Below are positions 9,536 through 19,482 of a stretch of 64,000 nucleotides of DNA, one piece after another. The DNA lies in the NCBI RefSeq assembly GCF_009938205.1, contig NZ_AP019654.1, positions 2,446,540 to 2,510,539 on the forward strand, written 5' to 3'. The notes beneath the pieces are model-generated. The model had not been told where the DNA came from and searched no databases. It worked only from the letters and a program-made list of their open reading frames with translations. Positions within the stretch are counted from its first letter, which is position 1. Every line of letters starts with the position of its first letter. The position numbers were made by a program, and so were the translations under genes. The stretch comes from Vibrio panuliri (lineage in GTDB: Bacteria; Pseudomonadota; Gammaproteobacteria; Enterobacterales; Vibrionaceae).

Positions 9536-9573
9536 GAGAGGGTTCGATAGCAAAACTATCGGTGGTTTCTCTC
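9536..9573 (-). promoter_or_regulatory. Hairpin in the leader of the DUF1538 operon
   Basis: CGATAG-CAAAA-CTATCG is a perfect 6-bp hairpin, enclosed by GAGAG...CTCTC. It lies 35-70 bases before the chosen start. The remaining part of 9574-9788 is the divergent promoter region; TATAAT at 9761-9766 is a possible -10 for the epimerase gene. No other gene is seen there. Confidence 0.45.
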
Positions 9574-9788
9574 TTAAGTTGATTGAGACACTGCTATCTT
9601 GCCAAAGCCCTGCTTGATAGAATGTGACACTAATTGCATCTCAATCGACAAGTGTAACAAAATATTATTTTTGTGAAAGCGTGTCGAACACTCGAGTAGA
9701 TACGATTGACTCACTCCATTTCACCACCGCGACAACTGATCCGAATTGGTGGGATATCGCTATAATTACTCCATACAAGGAGAGTCAC

Positions 9789-10703
9789 ATGAAGATATTG
9801 CTTACTGGTGGTACTGGATTTATCGGTAGAGAGTTACTCAAGCATCTCACTACACACGAGGTGGTGTTGTTAACCCGCGCGCCAGAAAGAGCAAAGCAGT
9901 TGGTCAATCATGCCGACCTTGGCAACGTCACCTATATCTCACATCTCAGCGATTTTCATGATCTCAATGATTTTGATGCAGTAATTAATCTTGCGGGCGA
10001 GCCAATTGCAGATAAACGTTGGAGCAAAACGCAAAAGCAGCAAATATGTGATAGCCGCTGGCAACTGACTGAACAGTTGGTCGCGTTAATTCATGCCAGT
10101 ACAACCCCACCTTCCGTGTTTATCAGTGGCTCTGCCGTCGGTTACTACGGTGATCAACAAGCTCATCCTTTTGATGAAAGCTTACATGTTCATGCTGATA
10201 ACTTTCCCCATTATGTGTGTGCAAAATGGGAAGAAATTGCTAACCGAGCTCGCTCAGAAGAAACCCGAGTATGCATCTTAAGAACCGGAGTCGTACTGGG
10301 TTGTGACGGAGGCGCTCTGGCAAAAATGTTACTGCCTTACAAGATGGGGGTCGGCGGCCCTATCGGTTGTGGCAGCCAGTACATGCCATGGATTCACAAA
10401 CTCGATATGGTTCGAGCCATCGTTTATCTGCTTGAAACCGAACACGCCCAAGGTGACTTTAATCTCTGCGCACCTCATCCTGTAATGAATAAGCAGTTCA
10501 GTCGCACACTGGCACGCACTCTCAAACGACCTCATTTTCTGTTCACCCCAAAGTGGACGATGAGAGTACTGATGGGAGAAAGCTCGGTGTTGCTCTTTGA
10601 CAGTATCCGCGCCAAACCTAAGCATCTAACCGAGCTAGGGTTTAAATTCAGTTATTCGCGTCTTGAACCAGCACTGAAAAACCTCTTACAACATTATGAG
10701 TAA
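9789..10703 (+). CDS. TIGR01777-family NAD-dependent epimerase/dehydratase (YfcH-like)
   Basis: Extended short-chain dehydrogenase fold, 304 residues from ATG 9789 with AAGGAG 6 bases upstream; a GTG at 9624 in the same frame has no RBS. The Rossmann motif GGTGFIGRELL (6-16) binds NAD(P). VINLAGEPIADKRW (about 66-79) and the active-site Tyr in GSAVGYYGD (about 112-120) are family hallmarks. A DUF1731-like C-terminal tail (about 255-302) fits YfcH. Physiological substrate unknown. Transcribed in the same direction as the broken SDR that follows. Confidence 0.88.
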   Translation: MKILLTGGTGFIGRELLKHLTTHEVVLLTRAPERAKQLVNHADLGNVTYISHLSDFHDLNDFDAVINLAGEPIADKRWSKTQKQQICDSRWQLTEQLVALIHASTTPPSVFISGSAVGYYGDQQAHPFDESLHVHADNFPHYVCAKWEEIANRARSEETRVCILRTGVVLGCDGGALAKMLLPYKMGVGGPIGCGSQYMPWIHKLDMVRAIVYLLETEHAQGDFNLCAPHPVMNKQFSRTLARTLKRPHFLFTPKWTMRVLMGESSVLLFDSIRAKPKHLTELGFKFSYSRLEPALKNLLQHYE

Positions 10704-10736
10704 TCCTTTACTCTAACTCTCGTTAGTTCAATAAGT

Positions 10737-10769
10737 TATACTCGAGTGACCTCAAGGTGCTCGAGTATA
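10737..10769 (+). repeat. Near-perfect inverted repeat before the SDR gene
   Basis: TATACTCGAG (10737-10746) and CTCGAGTATA (10760-10769) are perfect 10-bp arms. The 13-base centre itself contains ACCT-CA-AGGT. It ends just before the RBS (AGAGAGG) of the SDR gene. There is no U-tract, so it is not a classical terminator; an operator or mRNA hairpin is possible. Confidence 0.6.
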
Positions 10770-10783
10770 TAGAGAGGAAAATG

Positions 10784-11610
10784 ATGTCCAAAGCCATTCT
10801 GATCACAGGCTGCTCAACAGGGATAGGCCACGTCACGGCCCACGCGCTGCACAAACGTGGTTATCACGTCATCGCGTCTTGTCGTAAACTTGCCGATGTT
10901 GAACGCTTACAACAAGAAGGATTAACTTGTATTCATTTGGATCTCAATTGCTCCAAAAGCATCTCTCTTGCTGTACAGCGCACGCTCGAACTCACCGGTG
11001 GCAAACTTTACGCGCTATTTAACAATGGTGCTTATGGCCAGCCCGGCGCACTCGAAGACCTACCCGTCGACGGTTTACGCGCACAGTTTGAAACTAATTT
11101 TTCGGCTGGCATCAATTGGTGTGTGAAATATTGCCCACCATGCGTAAACAGGGCGAAGGCCGAATTATACAGAATAGCTCCGTGCTGGGTTTTGCCGCGA
11201 TGAAGTATCGCGGAGCCTACAACGCCTCTAAATTTGCCATTGAAGGCTGGAGCGACACACTGCGCCTTGAGTTGCTCGATACCAATATCAAAATTAGTCT
11301 GATTGAACCGGGGCCGATTGAAACTCGCTTTAGAGCCAATGCACTCAACGCTTTCCACCAATGGATTGATAGCGAGAACAGCGTTCATCAGTTGCAATAT
11401 CAGCAACAAATCGCCCGACTGGCCAAAGAGCAATCCAACAACGCGTTTGTGTTACCCGCTGAAGCTTGCGTTGATTCCGTCATCCATGCGCTAGAGGCGC
11501 CACGTCCTCGTATTCGATACAGAATCACCAAGCCAACAAAAATATTTGCGATCCTTAAGCGTCTATTACCTAGCCGCTGGCTAGATAAAATTCTGCAAAA
11601 AGCCGCTTAG
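10784..11610 (+). pseudogene. Short-chain dehydrogenase/reductase, split by a -1 frameshift
   Basis: Classical SDR. The first frame (from ATG 10784, or 10781) has GCSTGIG (NAD(P) binding) and NNGAYGQPGA, then reads on into nonsense after FETNF and stops at 11203. The second frame resumes at about 11104 with VCEILPTMRKQGEGRII, the catalytic S and YNASK (Tyr-x-x-x-Lys) and a full C-terminus ending at 11610. Adding one T to the five-T run at 11098-11102 would restore FETNFFGWHQLVCEI and a continuous ~275-residue protein. All catalytic residues are otherwise intact, so the break is either very recent or a sequencing error in a homopolymer. Confidence 0.85.
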
Positions 11611-11627
11611 CGTCATAATAACGTCAT
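11610..11627 (+). promoter_or_regulatory. Pho-box-like direct repeat
   Basis: GCGTCATAATAACGTCAT holds two GTCAT half-sites 11 bp apart, the spacing of PhoB boxes (consensus CTGTCATAWAWCTGTCAY). Each 7-mer matches 5 of 7. It begins at the last base of the SDR stop codon. A further dyad GTGAT-AGTTC-ATCAC follows at 11650-11664. Confidence 0.35.
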
Positions 11628-11792
11628 AAATTGTAGGCATGATGGCATGGTGATAGTTCATCACACTAGATACTAAAGCGTCACATTCGGTGCCCGTACA
11701 TGTCATTAAATCAATTAAATTGGCTATGTGTGAGTGTCGCGCTAACTATGTTTATCGTTCTATAAACATCTTCGCTTGCACTTTTTGCCAAC

Positions 11793-11827
11793 AAAAACAC
11801 CACGTTATTACGTGGTGTTTTTGTTTA
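11793..11827 (+). terminator. Strong intrinsic terminator with no gene directly upstream
   Basis: AAAAACACCACG, TTATTA loop, CGTGGTGTTTTTG. It lies 183 bases after the SDR stop and 75 before cnoX. Either a distant SDR terminator or the 3' end of a small RNA starting around 11640-11680. Confidence 0.8.
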
Positions 11828-11901
11828 TTCGCTTGAAATTGCGCTCAAACGTCCATACTTATATCGATGTAACCTCGAGAATCTTGTCAAGGACATGTCG
11901 T

Positions 11902-12756
11902 ATGCAATCACCATTTATCGTCGAACTTAATCAGCAGAACTTCATGCAAGTTCTCGAAAGCTCCAAGCAAACCCCGCTACTGATCCACTTCTGGGCGTCG
12001 GTAAGCCAAGAAAGCACTGAAATCATTCCACATTTGCAACAGTTGGCGCAAAACTACAATGGGGCGATGATGCTAGCGCTGCTTAACTGCGAGCAAGAGC
12101 AGTCAATCGCAGCGCAGTTTGGAATTCAAGCACTGCCAACCATTGCCCTATTTATTAACGGACAACCTGTCGATGGTTTGGGCGGTCCACAGCCTGTAGA
12201 AGCGGTAGAGCAAATGCTGGCAAAGCACCTCCCAAGCCAAGAAGAACTGAATCTTAAACAAGCACTTGAACTCGTTGCAAGTGGTGAACACTCACAAGCT
12301 CTGCCCATACTGGTCACCTTACCCGCAGATCTAATTAACCGTGGCGACGTCAAACTGGCATTAGCGGACTGCTATATCGAAGCTCGAGATTTTGCTCAAG
12401 CAGGAACACTGCTGCAATCTATTCCCCTTGAATATCAAGATAATTATTACAAAGGGTTGATCGCGAAACTTGAGTTACACAATCAAGCGGCAAATAGCCC
12501 CGAAATTCAATCGCTAGAGCAGCAATTCGCCATCGAGCCTGACAACGCCAAACTGGCACAAGAACTCGCCTTAAGTTATCACCAAGTCAATCGTGACGAA
12601 GAAGCCTTAGAGCTGATCTGGCGCTTTATCAGTCGTGATCTAAATAGCCTTGAAGGTGAGATGAAGAAATCCTTTATGGACATTCTTAGTGCGCTAGGAC
12701 AAGGAAACACGATTGCAGGGCAGTATCGTCGTCGCCTCTACTCTATTTTGTACTGA
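11902..12756 (+). CDS. cnoX: CnoX/YbbN-type co-chaperone: thioredoxin domain plus TPR
   Basis: Holdase that hands oxidation-damaged proteins to GroEL/DnaK; cytoplasmic. 284 residues from ATG 11902 (AAGGA upstream); the upstream in-frame extension runs through a terminator and is rejected. The thioredoxin-fold domain (1-110) lacks a CXXC: where E. coli CnoX has SQHC, this protein has SQES, so position 38 is Ser. Cys63 (LLNCEQEQ), the other functional Cys of E. coli CnoX, is kept. TPR-like helices fill about 115-284. A terminator follows at 12824. Confidence 0.9.
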   Translation: MQSPFIVELNQQNFMQVLESSKQTPLLIHFWASVSQESTEIIPHLQQLAQNYNGAMMLALLNCEQEQSIAAQFGIQALPTIALFINGQPVDGLGGPQPVEAVEQMLAKHLPSQEELNLKQALELVASGEHSQALPILVTLPADLINRGDVKLALADCYIEARDFAQAGTLLQSIPLEYQDNYYKGLIAKLELHNQAANSPEIQSLEQQFAIEPDNAKLAQELALSYHQVNRDEEALELIWRFISRDLNSLEGEMKKSFMDILSALGQGNTIAGQYRRRLYSILY

Positions 12757-12823
12757 GCCATATTGATAGACGCTGTTTGCGCAAGCTAAACGACACACAG
12801 TCAAGTCAGAGAATTAATACGCT

Positions 12824-12849
12824 AAAGGTCGGAAATTCCGACCTTTTTT
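12824..12849 (+). terminator. Terminator of cnoX
   Basis: AAAGGTCGGAA/TTCCGACCTTTTTT, a long self-complementary hairpin ending in six T. Confidence 0.85.
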
Positions 12850-12940
12850 ATTTCGTTTAGCGGAACAAGTCTCGCAAGATAATTTGTTATTGCACATTAT
12901 ATGAGCAACAATAAATTCAAATTATTGAAAGGAGACTGAT

Positions 12941-13855
12941 ATGCCGATTGAATCCATCATTACCACCGCCATTTTTGTTGTCGCGGTGGTGTCGTTTGTT
13001 TTTGCTGGAGTAAAAACGGTTCCTCAAGGTAACCATTGGACGGTTGAGCGTTTTGGTCGCTACACTCAAACCTTAAAACCGGGGCTAAATTTCATTGTGC
13101 CTTTTGTTGACCGTATTGGTCACAAAATTAATATGATGGAACGTGTGCTTGATATTCCAGCACAAGAAGTGATTTCACGGGATAATGCCAATGTGACCAT
13201 TGATGCCGTTTGCTTTGTGCAAGTCATTGATGCTGCGCAAGCCGCTTATGAAGTCAACGACTTAGAACATGCGATTCGCAACTTAACGCTAACCAACATC
13301 CGTACTGTGCTAGGCTCGATGGAGCTCGACGAAATGTTAAGTCAGCGCGATATGATTAACGTAAAACTGCTGGCTATCGTTGATGAAGCGACTAATCCAT
13401 GGGGCGTAAAAGTCACGCGTATTGAAATTAAGGACGTGCAGCCACCATCGGATCTTACCGCTGCGATGAATGCGCAAATGAAAGCAGAGCGTAACAAGCG
13501 TGCCGAGATTCTTGAAGCTGAAGGGGTTAGACAAGCCGAAATCCTTCGTGCTGAGGGGCAAAAACAGTCGGAAATTCTCAAAGCAGAAGGTGACAAACAA
13601 GCGGCGATCCTGCAGGCAGAAGCGCGCGAACGAGCGGCGGAAGCAGAAGCGCGCGCAACTGAAATGGTTTCTGACGCAATCAGCAAGGGTGATATGCAAG
13701 CCGTAAACTACTTCATTGCTCAAGGCTATACTGACGCACTGAAAACCATCGGCCAAGCTGAAAACGGCAAAATCATTATGCTGCCACTTGAGGCCTCAGG
13801 CTTAATGGGCTCTGTTGCGGGTATCGCGGAGATGTTCAAACAAGACAAACAATAG
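12941..13855 (+). CDS. qmcA: SPFH/Band 7 protein QmcA (stomatin/paraslipin-like)
   Basis: Membrane-anchored SPFH protein, 304 residues. The N-terminal hydrophobic anchor [18 protein letters not shown] (6-23) is followed by the SPFH core with [13 protein letters not shown] and [12 protein letters not shown]. From about 185 to 240 there is a run of near-repeats ([32 protein letters not shown]), a charged coiled coil used for oligomerisation. RBS AAAGGAG. nfeD follows 8 bases downstream; paired SPFH/NfeD genes form membrane-microdomain or quality-control complexes (known for the families). Confidence 0.93.
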   Translation: MPIESIITTAIFVVAVVSFVFAGVKTVPQGNHWTVERFGRYTQTLKPGLNFIVPFVDRIGHKINMMERVLDIPAQEVISRDNANVTIDAVCFVQVIDAAQAAYEVNDLEHAIRNLTLTNIRTVLGSMELDEMLSQRDMINVKLLAIVDEATNPWGVKVTRIEIKDVQPPSDLTAAMNAQMKAERNKRAEILEAEGVRQAEILRAEGQKQSEILKAEGDKQAAILQAEARERAAEAEARATEMVSDAISKGDMQAVNYFIAQGYTDALKTIGQAENGKIIMLPLEASGLMGSVAGIAEMFKQDKQ

Positions 13856-13863
13856 GGGTAACT

Positions 13864-14394
13864 GTGGTCGAGTTTCTAAACAGCATCAATCATTGGCATT
13901 GGATATCACTCGGGCTTGCCCTTTTGGCACTTGAACTGCTCGGCACGGTAGGATATCTACTTTGGCTAGGTATTTCCGCCCTGCTGGTTGGGCTAATCCT
14001 CACTTGGATGCCTATCAGTTGGCAATTGCAGTGGGTTAGCTTTGGCGTATTTTCGCTCGTCACCACTTGGTTATGGTGGCGAAAACAGCACAAGAGTGAT
14101 CGCCATAGCGACAATGAACGCGTACTTAATCAAAAAGAGAAGCAGTTAATTGGTCAAGTTATTCGCTTAGACCATGATGTACCGGCAGGAAAATCACGCA
14201 TAAAGATTGCGGATACTACTTGGTCTGTCTATTCCGAATCTCCCTTATCGTCCGGATTATTAGTTGAAATTACTGATATCAAAGGGATTGTATTATTTAT
14301 AGAAGAAAAAAAAAGTAAATACTCTTTAAGCTATAAACCGCCCAAAACATCTCTTTTTCGGCGGTTTTTTATTGGTTTTGAGTTTCAAAAATAA
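13864..14394 (+). CDS. NfeD-like membrane protein with a suspect C-terminal extension
   Basis: Partner of QmcA, YbbJ type. GTG start after GGGGTAACT. Hydrophobic segments at about 10-70 (WHWISLGLALLALELLGTVG; ALLVGLILTWM; WVSFGVFSLVTTWLWW) precede an OB-fold domain (about 95-145). Relatives are ~150 residues; this frame gives 176. The extra ~25 residues follow a run of nine A (14306-14314) and are encoded across a strong terminator hairpin (14335-14370). With ten A the frame would close at a TAA directly after the run, giving a normal-sized protein. So the extension is probably an artefact of a homopolymer indel or of transcriptional slippage. Confidence 0.85.
   Translation: MVEFLNSINHWHWISLGLALLALELLGTVGYLLWLGISALLVGLILTWMPISWQLQWVSFGVFSLVTTWLWWRKQHKSDRHSDNERVLNQKEKQLIGQVIRLDHDVPAGKSRIKIADTTWSVYSESPLSSGLLVEITDIKGIVLFIEEKKSKYSLSYKPPKTSLFRRFFIGFEFQK
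14335..14370 (+). terminator. Terminator of qmcA-nfeD, inside the annotated nfeD frame
   Basis: AAACCGCC (14335-14342), 17-base loop, GGCGGTTTTTT (14360-14370). Its position before the nominal nfeD stop supports a shorter nfeD. Confidence 0.8.
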
Positions 14395-14542
14395 AAACAA
14401 GCGATTTATATAGAAAATATGACATCAAACCAACTTGTTAGGTTATTTATTACATAAAAATATCATTTTTTTTTTGATCTTTATCATATGTCAATCATAC
14501 TAACTGTATCTCACATGAGATATTTACAAGGAGACAGTTGTT

Positions 14543-14716
14543 ATGAAGTATATCGCTATTATTTTTGCTTGTTTCTCTATCAGTTTTTATGCGAGCGCTT
14601 ATTCAATCGGAAGTTCAGAGACAGGTCCAAATGTCGAATGTCAATTCTCTGATGGGCACGTAAAATTTATCCCGATATTAATTTGTGAAAAATCGGGCGG
14701 GAAAGTCCTTCGATAA
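14543..14716 (+). CDS. Small secreted peptide, 57 residues, unknown function
   Basis: A short gene with a very good RBS (AAGGAGA, 14529-14535) 7 bases before ATG 14543. The product starts MKYIAIIFACFSISFYASAY: a Lys, a hydrophobic core and an AXA-type signal peptidase I site after ASA (residue 19). The mature ~38 residues contain two cysteines (VECQFSDG and LICEKSGG), which could form one disulfide in the periplasm. An AT-rich promoter region precedes it and a terminator follows at once. I do not recognise a family. The signal peptide, RBS and terminator together make it a likely real gene. Confidence 0.65.
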   Translation: MKYIAIIFACFSISFYASAYSIGSSETGPNVECQFSDGHVKFIPILICEKSGGKVLR

Positions 14717-14718
14717 AA

Positions 14719-14750
14719 GAAAACCGCCTTTCGGCGGTTATCTTTATTTT
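14719..14750. terminator. Bidirectional terminator, small peptide / lipoprotein
   Basis: AACCGCC-TTTC-GGCGGTT with T-rich tails on both strands. The same stem sequence occurs in the nfeD terminator 380 bases upstream. Confidence 0.8.
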
Positions 14751-15535
14751 AGTAGTTCAATCAGAATTGCTTTTCTATCGTTAATTGAAGATTGGCTAAA
14801 CCAATAAGAGAACATCTCAACTTCTTTTAGTGATGATTCAAGCGGAACCAAGTTTGCATTTGATCTGTTTTTTACAGCCCATTGCAACACTTCATCACTA
14901 TTTTCAGCCGGTACTTTTTCATACCAGTAGAGTGAAGAATCAATTTCGCGTTTCACTGGCGCTGCTGCAACTACCACTTCTTGCTTCACTGGTTGAGGCG
15001 CAGCAGTCGTTACTTTACTTCCTTGCTCTACAACAGCATCAACATATCCACCAGGGATGGTAAACGAAAAGCCTTTGTTCTTTGATGCCATTACATCAAA
15101 GTTGATGTCTGATATAGGTTGCTGTTTGAAAATCGCTTCATCCAATGGAATGTAGAAATATTGAGACTTCATACAGATATCACTACAAGTCTCTGAGGTA
15201 GGCGCATAAGCTTCCAGCTCTACAATTTCTGTACCATTAATTAAGGCGTATTTATACTCGTCATATGATTTTAAATATGCCATTTCCATGGATAGATAAG
15301 ATGGTGGTAAAGATTGACTACCTTGTGGAACAACATAATTAAGTGCAACTGTTGCTTTAACCAATTGACCTTGTCTCTGCTCAACGGTAATTGGTTTTAA
15401 CTCTTTGCCGGTGACTAAGCTGTAATTCTGCTTCTGTTTAACATCGTAGACGACATCATTAAACGCATCGTCAGGGCTTAGTGTAGAGCACCCCACAATC
15501 AAAAACGGTAAAGAAACTGACAACAAACTCTTCAT
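14744..15535 (-). CDS. Outer-membrane-type lipoprotein, unknown function
   Basis: 263 residues. Signal sequence MKSLLSVSLPFLIVGC ends in a lipobox with Cys16; the next residue is Ser, favouring the outer membrane. A central domain has a possible disulfide pair (SETCSDICMKS, about 110-120). An Ala/Pro/Val-rich linker (about 178-200) leads to a C-terminal helical part (VEMFSYWFSQSSINDRKAIL) that faintly resembles the tail of DUF2057/YccT-type proteins; I do not trust that enough to name it. RBS AAGGT. It follows the porin gene in the same direction but behind a terminator, so it is probably a separate unit. Confidence 0.8.
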   Translation of the reverse strand: MKSLLSVSLPFLIVGCSTLSPDDAFNDVVYDVKQKQNYSLVTGKELKPITVEQRQGQLVKATVALNYVVPQGSQSLPPSYLSMEMAYLKSYDEYKYALINGTEIVELEAYAPTSETCSDICMKSQYFYIPLDEAIFKQQPISDINFDVMASKNKGFSFTIPGGYVDAVVEQGSKVTTAAPQPVKQEVVVAAAPVKREIDSSLYWYEKVPAENSDEVLQWAVKNRSNANLVPLESSLKEVEMFSYWFSQSSINDRKAILIELLK

Positions 15536-15603
15536 TTAAAACTACCTTTTCAAGACACTAACCTTATGACATAAGTTAATTATATTATAAGGTTAAGGTA
15601 TGA

Positions 15604-15634
15604 ATAAAAAGCGCCAGTCTTTGGACCAGCGCTC
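15604..15634 (-). terminator. Terminator of the porin gene
   Basis: Read leftward: AGCGCTGGTC, CAAA, GACTGGCGCT, then TTTTATTC. G-U pairs complete the stem. Confidence 0.8.
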
Positions 15635-15659
15635 ATATTTAACTAAAACTTAAACTAGC

Positions 15660-16814
15660 TTAGAAACCGTATTCTAGACCAACACGTACTACGAAAGTTT
15701 CGTTTTGCTCGCCACCACCTTTGATATCACGTTGTGCGATACGAACGTAAGGTACAAAGCCTTCGTGAACATACATGATTTGACCAGAGATGATGCTATC
15801 TTCGTCGTTGTTTTTCACGCTACCAGTTTTTGACTCTTCGTTAGCTGCGTAGCCCACTTTGAAGCCCCAAGGACCGTTCCAGTATTGACCGATGATAGAG
15901 TAAGAAGCTTGCTCAGATGTTTTACCACCCGCTGCTAGGTCTTCAGATTCACCATATTTGTATGCCGCTGCTAGACCAAAGCCACCTGGTAGTGATGCTT
16001 CAAAACCAACTAGGTAACCAAAAGTATCAACCATTGTTGCTGCTGCTGCTGCTTTTGTCTCTAAGCCATGACCGATAAGGACACCATCAACGGTACAACC
16101 AGCAGCTTTTTGACAGTATTCTGCGTCAGACTTTGCTTTTAGCTCACGATCAGATTCTGACTCAACGGCTGCGTGGAATGTAATAAAATCAGCCGCTTTA
16201 TACGTTGCCGATGCACCGTAGAAGTAGTTATCTTCAACGTCTTTGTCACCACGACCTGTTGCAAGAGCAAAACGGAAGCCATCGTAGTCAACAGAGTCAT
16301 AACGAGCCATATCACCATGACGGTCACGGTTGAATTTCACATCACCGCCCCAGTCCCATGCAGCGCCCAAACCTGGGTTTGCGTAAGGCCAGTCAATGAT
16401 CTCATACATTGGCGTTAACATACGACCAAAGCGAACTTTACCCCAGCTGCCGTCTAGACCGATAAAGGTATCACGGTTACCTAGTGTTGCACCGTCGCCA
16501 TTTTCACCAACGTAGCCAGACTCGATCTGCATAAGAACGTTAACGTCTTCAAACATCTGTTTGCTTGCGCGGAAACCGATACGAGATTCATTTTCGTAGT
16601 CGTAGCCAGAGCTCTTATTGGTTACTTTGTTATAGTTATCGCTTGTTTTGTCAATGTTTGTAACATCGCTGTCGTAGTTAACAACAGAGATTGCTGCTAC
16701 ACCATACACGTCAACGTCAAAGTCACTGTTAACACCAACTTGCTTAGCCATTACGCCTGCAGATGCAAATGCTACTGCTGCACCAACAAGGGTACGCTTG
16801 AAAATTTTGTCCAT
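15660..16814 (-). CDS. Gram-negative porin, possibly the chitoporin
   Basis: Outer-membrane trimeric beta-barrel porin, 384 residues. Signal peptide residues 1-23 (cleavage after VMA). The PEFG-like constriction motif WGKVRFGRMLTPMYE (about 124-138) is followed by a loop-3 region rich in Trp (142, 153, 155). The protein ends in Phe (VGLEYGF), the barrel-assembly signal. A separate disulfide loop (YCQKAAGC) is unusual for general porins. From memory, V. cholerae VC0972, next to ligA, is the chitoporin; aromatic residues lining the loop would fit a sugar channel, but this is synteny-based. ToxR regulation is plausible. Confidence 0.85.
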   Translation of the reverse strand: MDKIFKRTLVGAAVAFASAGVMAKQVGVNSDFDVDVYGVAAISVVNYDSDVTNIDKTSDNYNKVTNKSSGYDYENESRIGFRASKQMFEDVNVLMQIESGYVGENGDGATLGNRDTFIGLDGSWGKVRFGRMLTPMYEIIDWPYANPGLGAAWDWGGDVKFNRDRHGDMARYDSVDYDGFRFALATGRGDKDVEDNYFYGASATYKAADFITFHAAVESESDRELKAKSDAEYCQKAAGCTVDGVLIGHGLETKAAAAATMVDTFGYLVGFEASLPGGFGLAAAYKYGESEDLAAGGKTSEQASYSIIGQYWNGPWGFKVGYAANEESKTGSVKNNDEDSIISGQIMYVHEGFVPYVRIAQRDIKGGGEQNETFVVRVGLEYGF

Positions 16815-17262
16815 GGAAAAACTCCTAAAAAATGGATATAGCTGTTTTTTCCTTTTCCCTTAAGTTGGCCGCCGAAGGGAAAAGATTTTCCTTATAAAAT
16901 CTCAATAATCTTCTTTGATATTTTCGATCTTAAAGTTGCTGCATACACCATGTGTATCCATGATTGATAGACTAACTTCGCGGCATAAAACATCAATCAG
17001 AACTTAATTTCTTTATAAAAAAATATGAGCTAAGACATACTTTTTTCTAAACTAGTGATCTTGATCGACAAATAGAATTGAACTTTCACCGTTAATGATA
17101 ATTTCTTTAATTTTTAAATACTTAACAATATCGACAAACATAAATATTTGAAGTGCACCGCAAATGGGATTTTAGAAAAATGGCTTTATTTTGAAATTAG
17201 ATCGATATCACTTTGTGAACGACCTAAATTTGCCTAGCTAAAAAAAGCTCTTATTTTTTGAT
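16815..17262 (-). promoter_or_regulatory. Long AT-rich control region of the porin gene
   Basis: About 450 bases without a gene. An mRNA hairpin TTTTCCCTT/AAGGGAAAA (arms 16853-16861 and 16875-16883) lies 40-70 bases before the start codon. A perfect dyad ATACAC-CAT-GTGTAT is at 16943-16957, about 130-140 bases upstream. A good RBS (TAGGAG) precedes the ATG. Long A/T runs at 17010-17060 and 17090-17130 resemble porin promoters bound by ToxR-type regulators, but I could not identify convincing ToxR boxes by eye. Confidence 0.5.
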
Positions 17263-17297
17263 AAAAAAAAGCGCCATTTATTAAAACAGCGCTTTAA
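17263..17297 (-). terminator. Terminator of ligA
   Basis: Read leftward: AAAGCGC, 21-base loop, GCGCTTTTTTTT. Confidence 0.75.
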
Positions 17298-17344
17298 AAA
17301 TCAACCTTTCAGCCAATGTGAATGGGCTTATTTATTGATGACAA

Positions 17345-19360
<2,016 letters not shown>

Positions 19361-19433
19361 TCACTCAATTTTCGATAAGGGATATGACTGATATCGCGAG
19401 TATGAACGCGAGAAAGATTCGGTTCAAGCGCAA

Positions 19434-19463
19434 ATAAAAAGGCCCCTAAAATTTAGGAGCCTT
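19434..19463 (-). terminator. Terminator of zipA
   Basis: Read leftward: AAGGCTCCTAAA paired with TTTAGGGGCCTTTTTA. Confidence 0.8.
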
Positions 19464-19482
19464 AGATTAAGAATCGGGCAGA

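Noticed and set aside
9624..9788. N-terminal extension of the epimerase from GTG 9624
   Set aside because: The extension has no RBS and runs through the promoter region, while ATG 9789 has AAGGAG at ideal distance and begins with the Rossmann motif.
11776..11901. N-terminal extension of cnoX
   Set aside because: It would be translated across a strong terminator; MQSPFIVEL at 11902 is the family start and has an RBS.
17195..17225. CRP site upstream of the porin gene
   Set aside because: TTCACAAAGTGA has the wrong spacing and no good 16-bp match.
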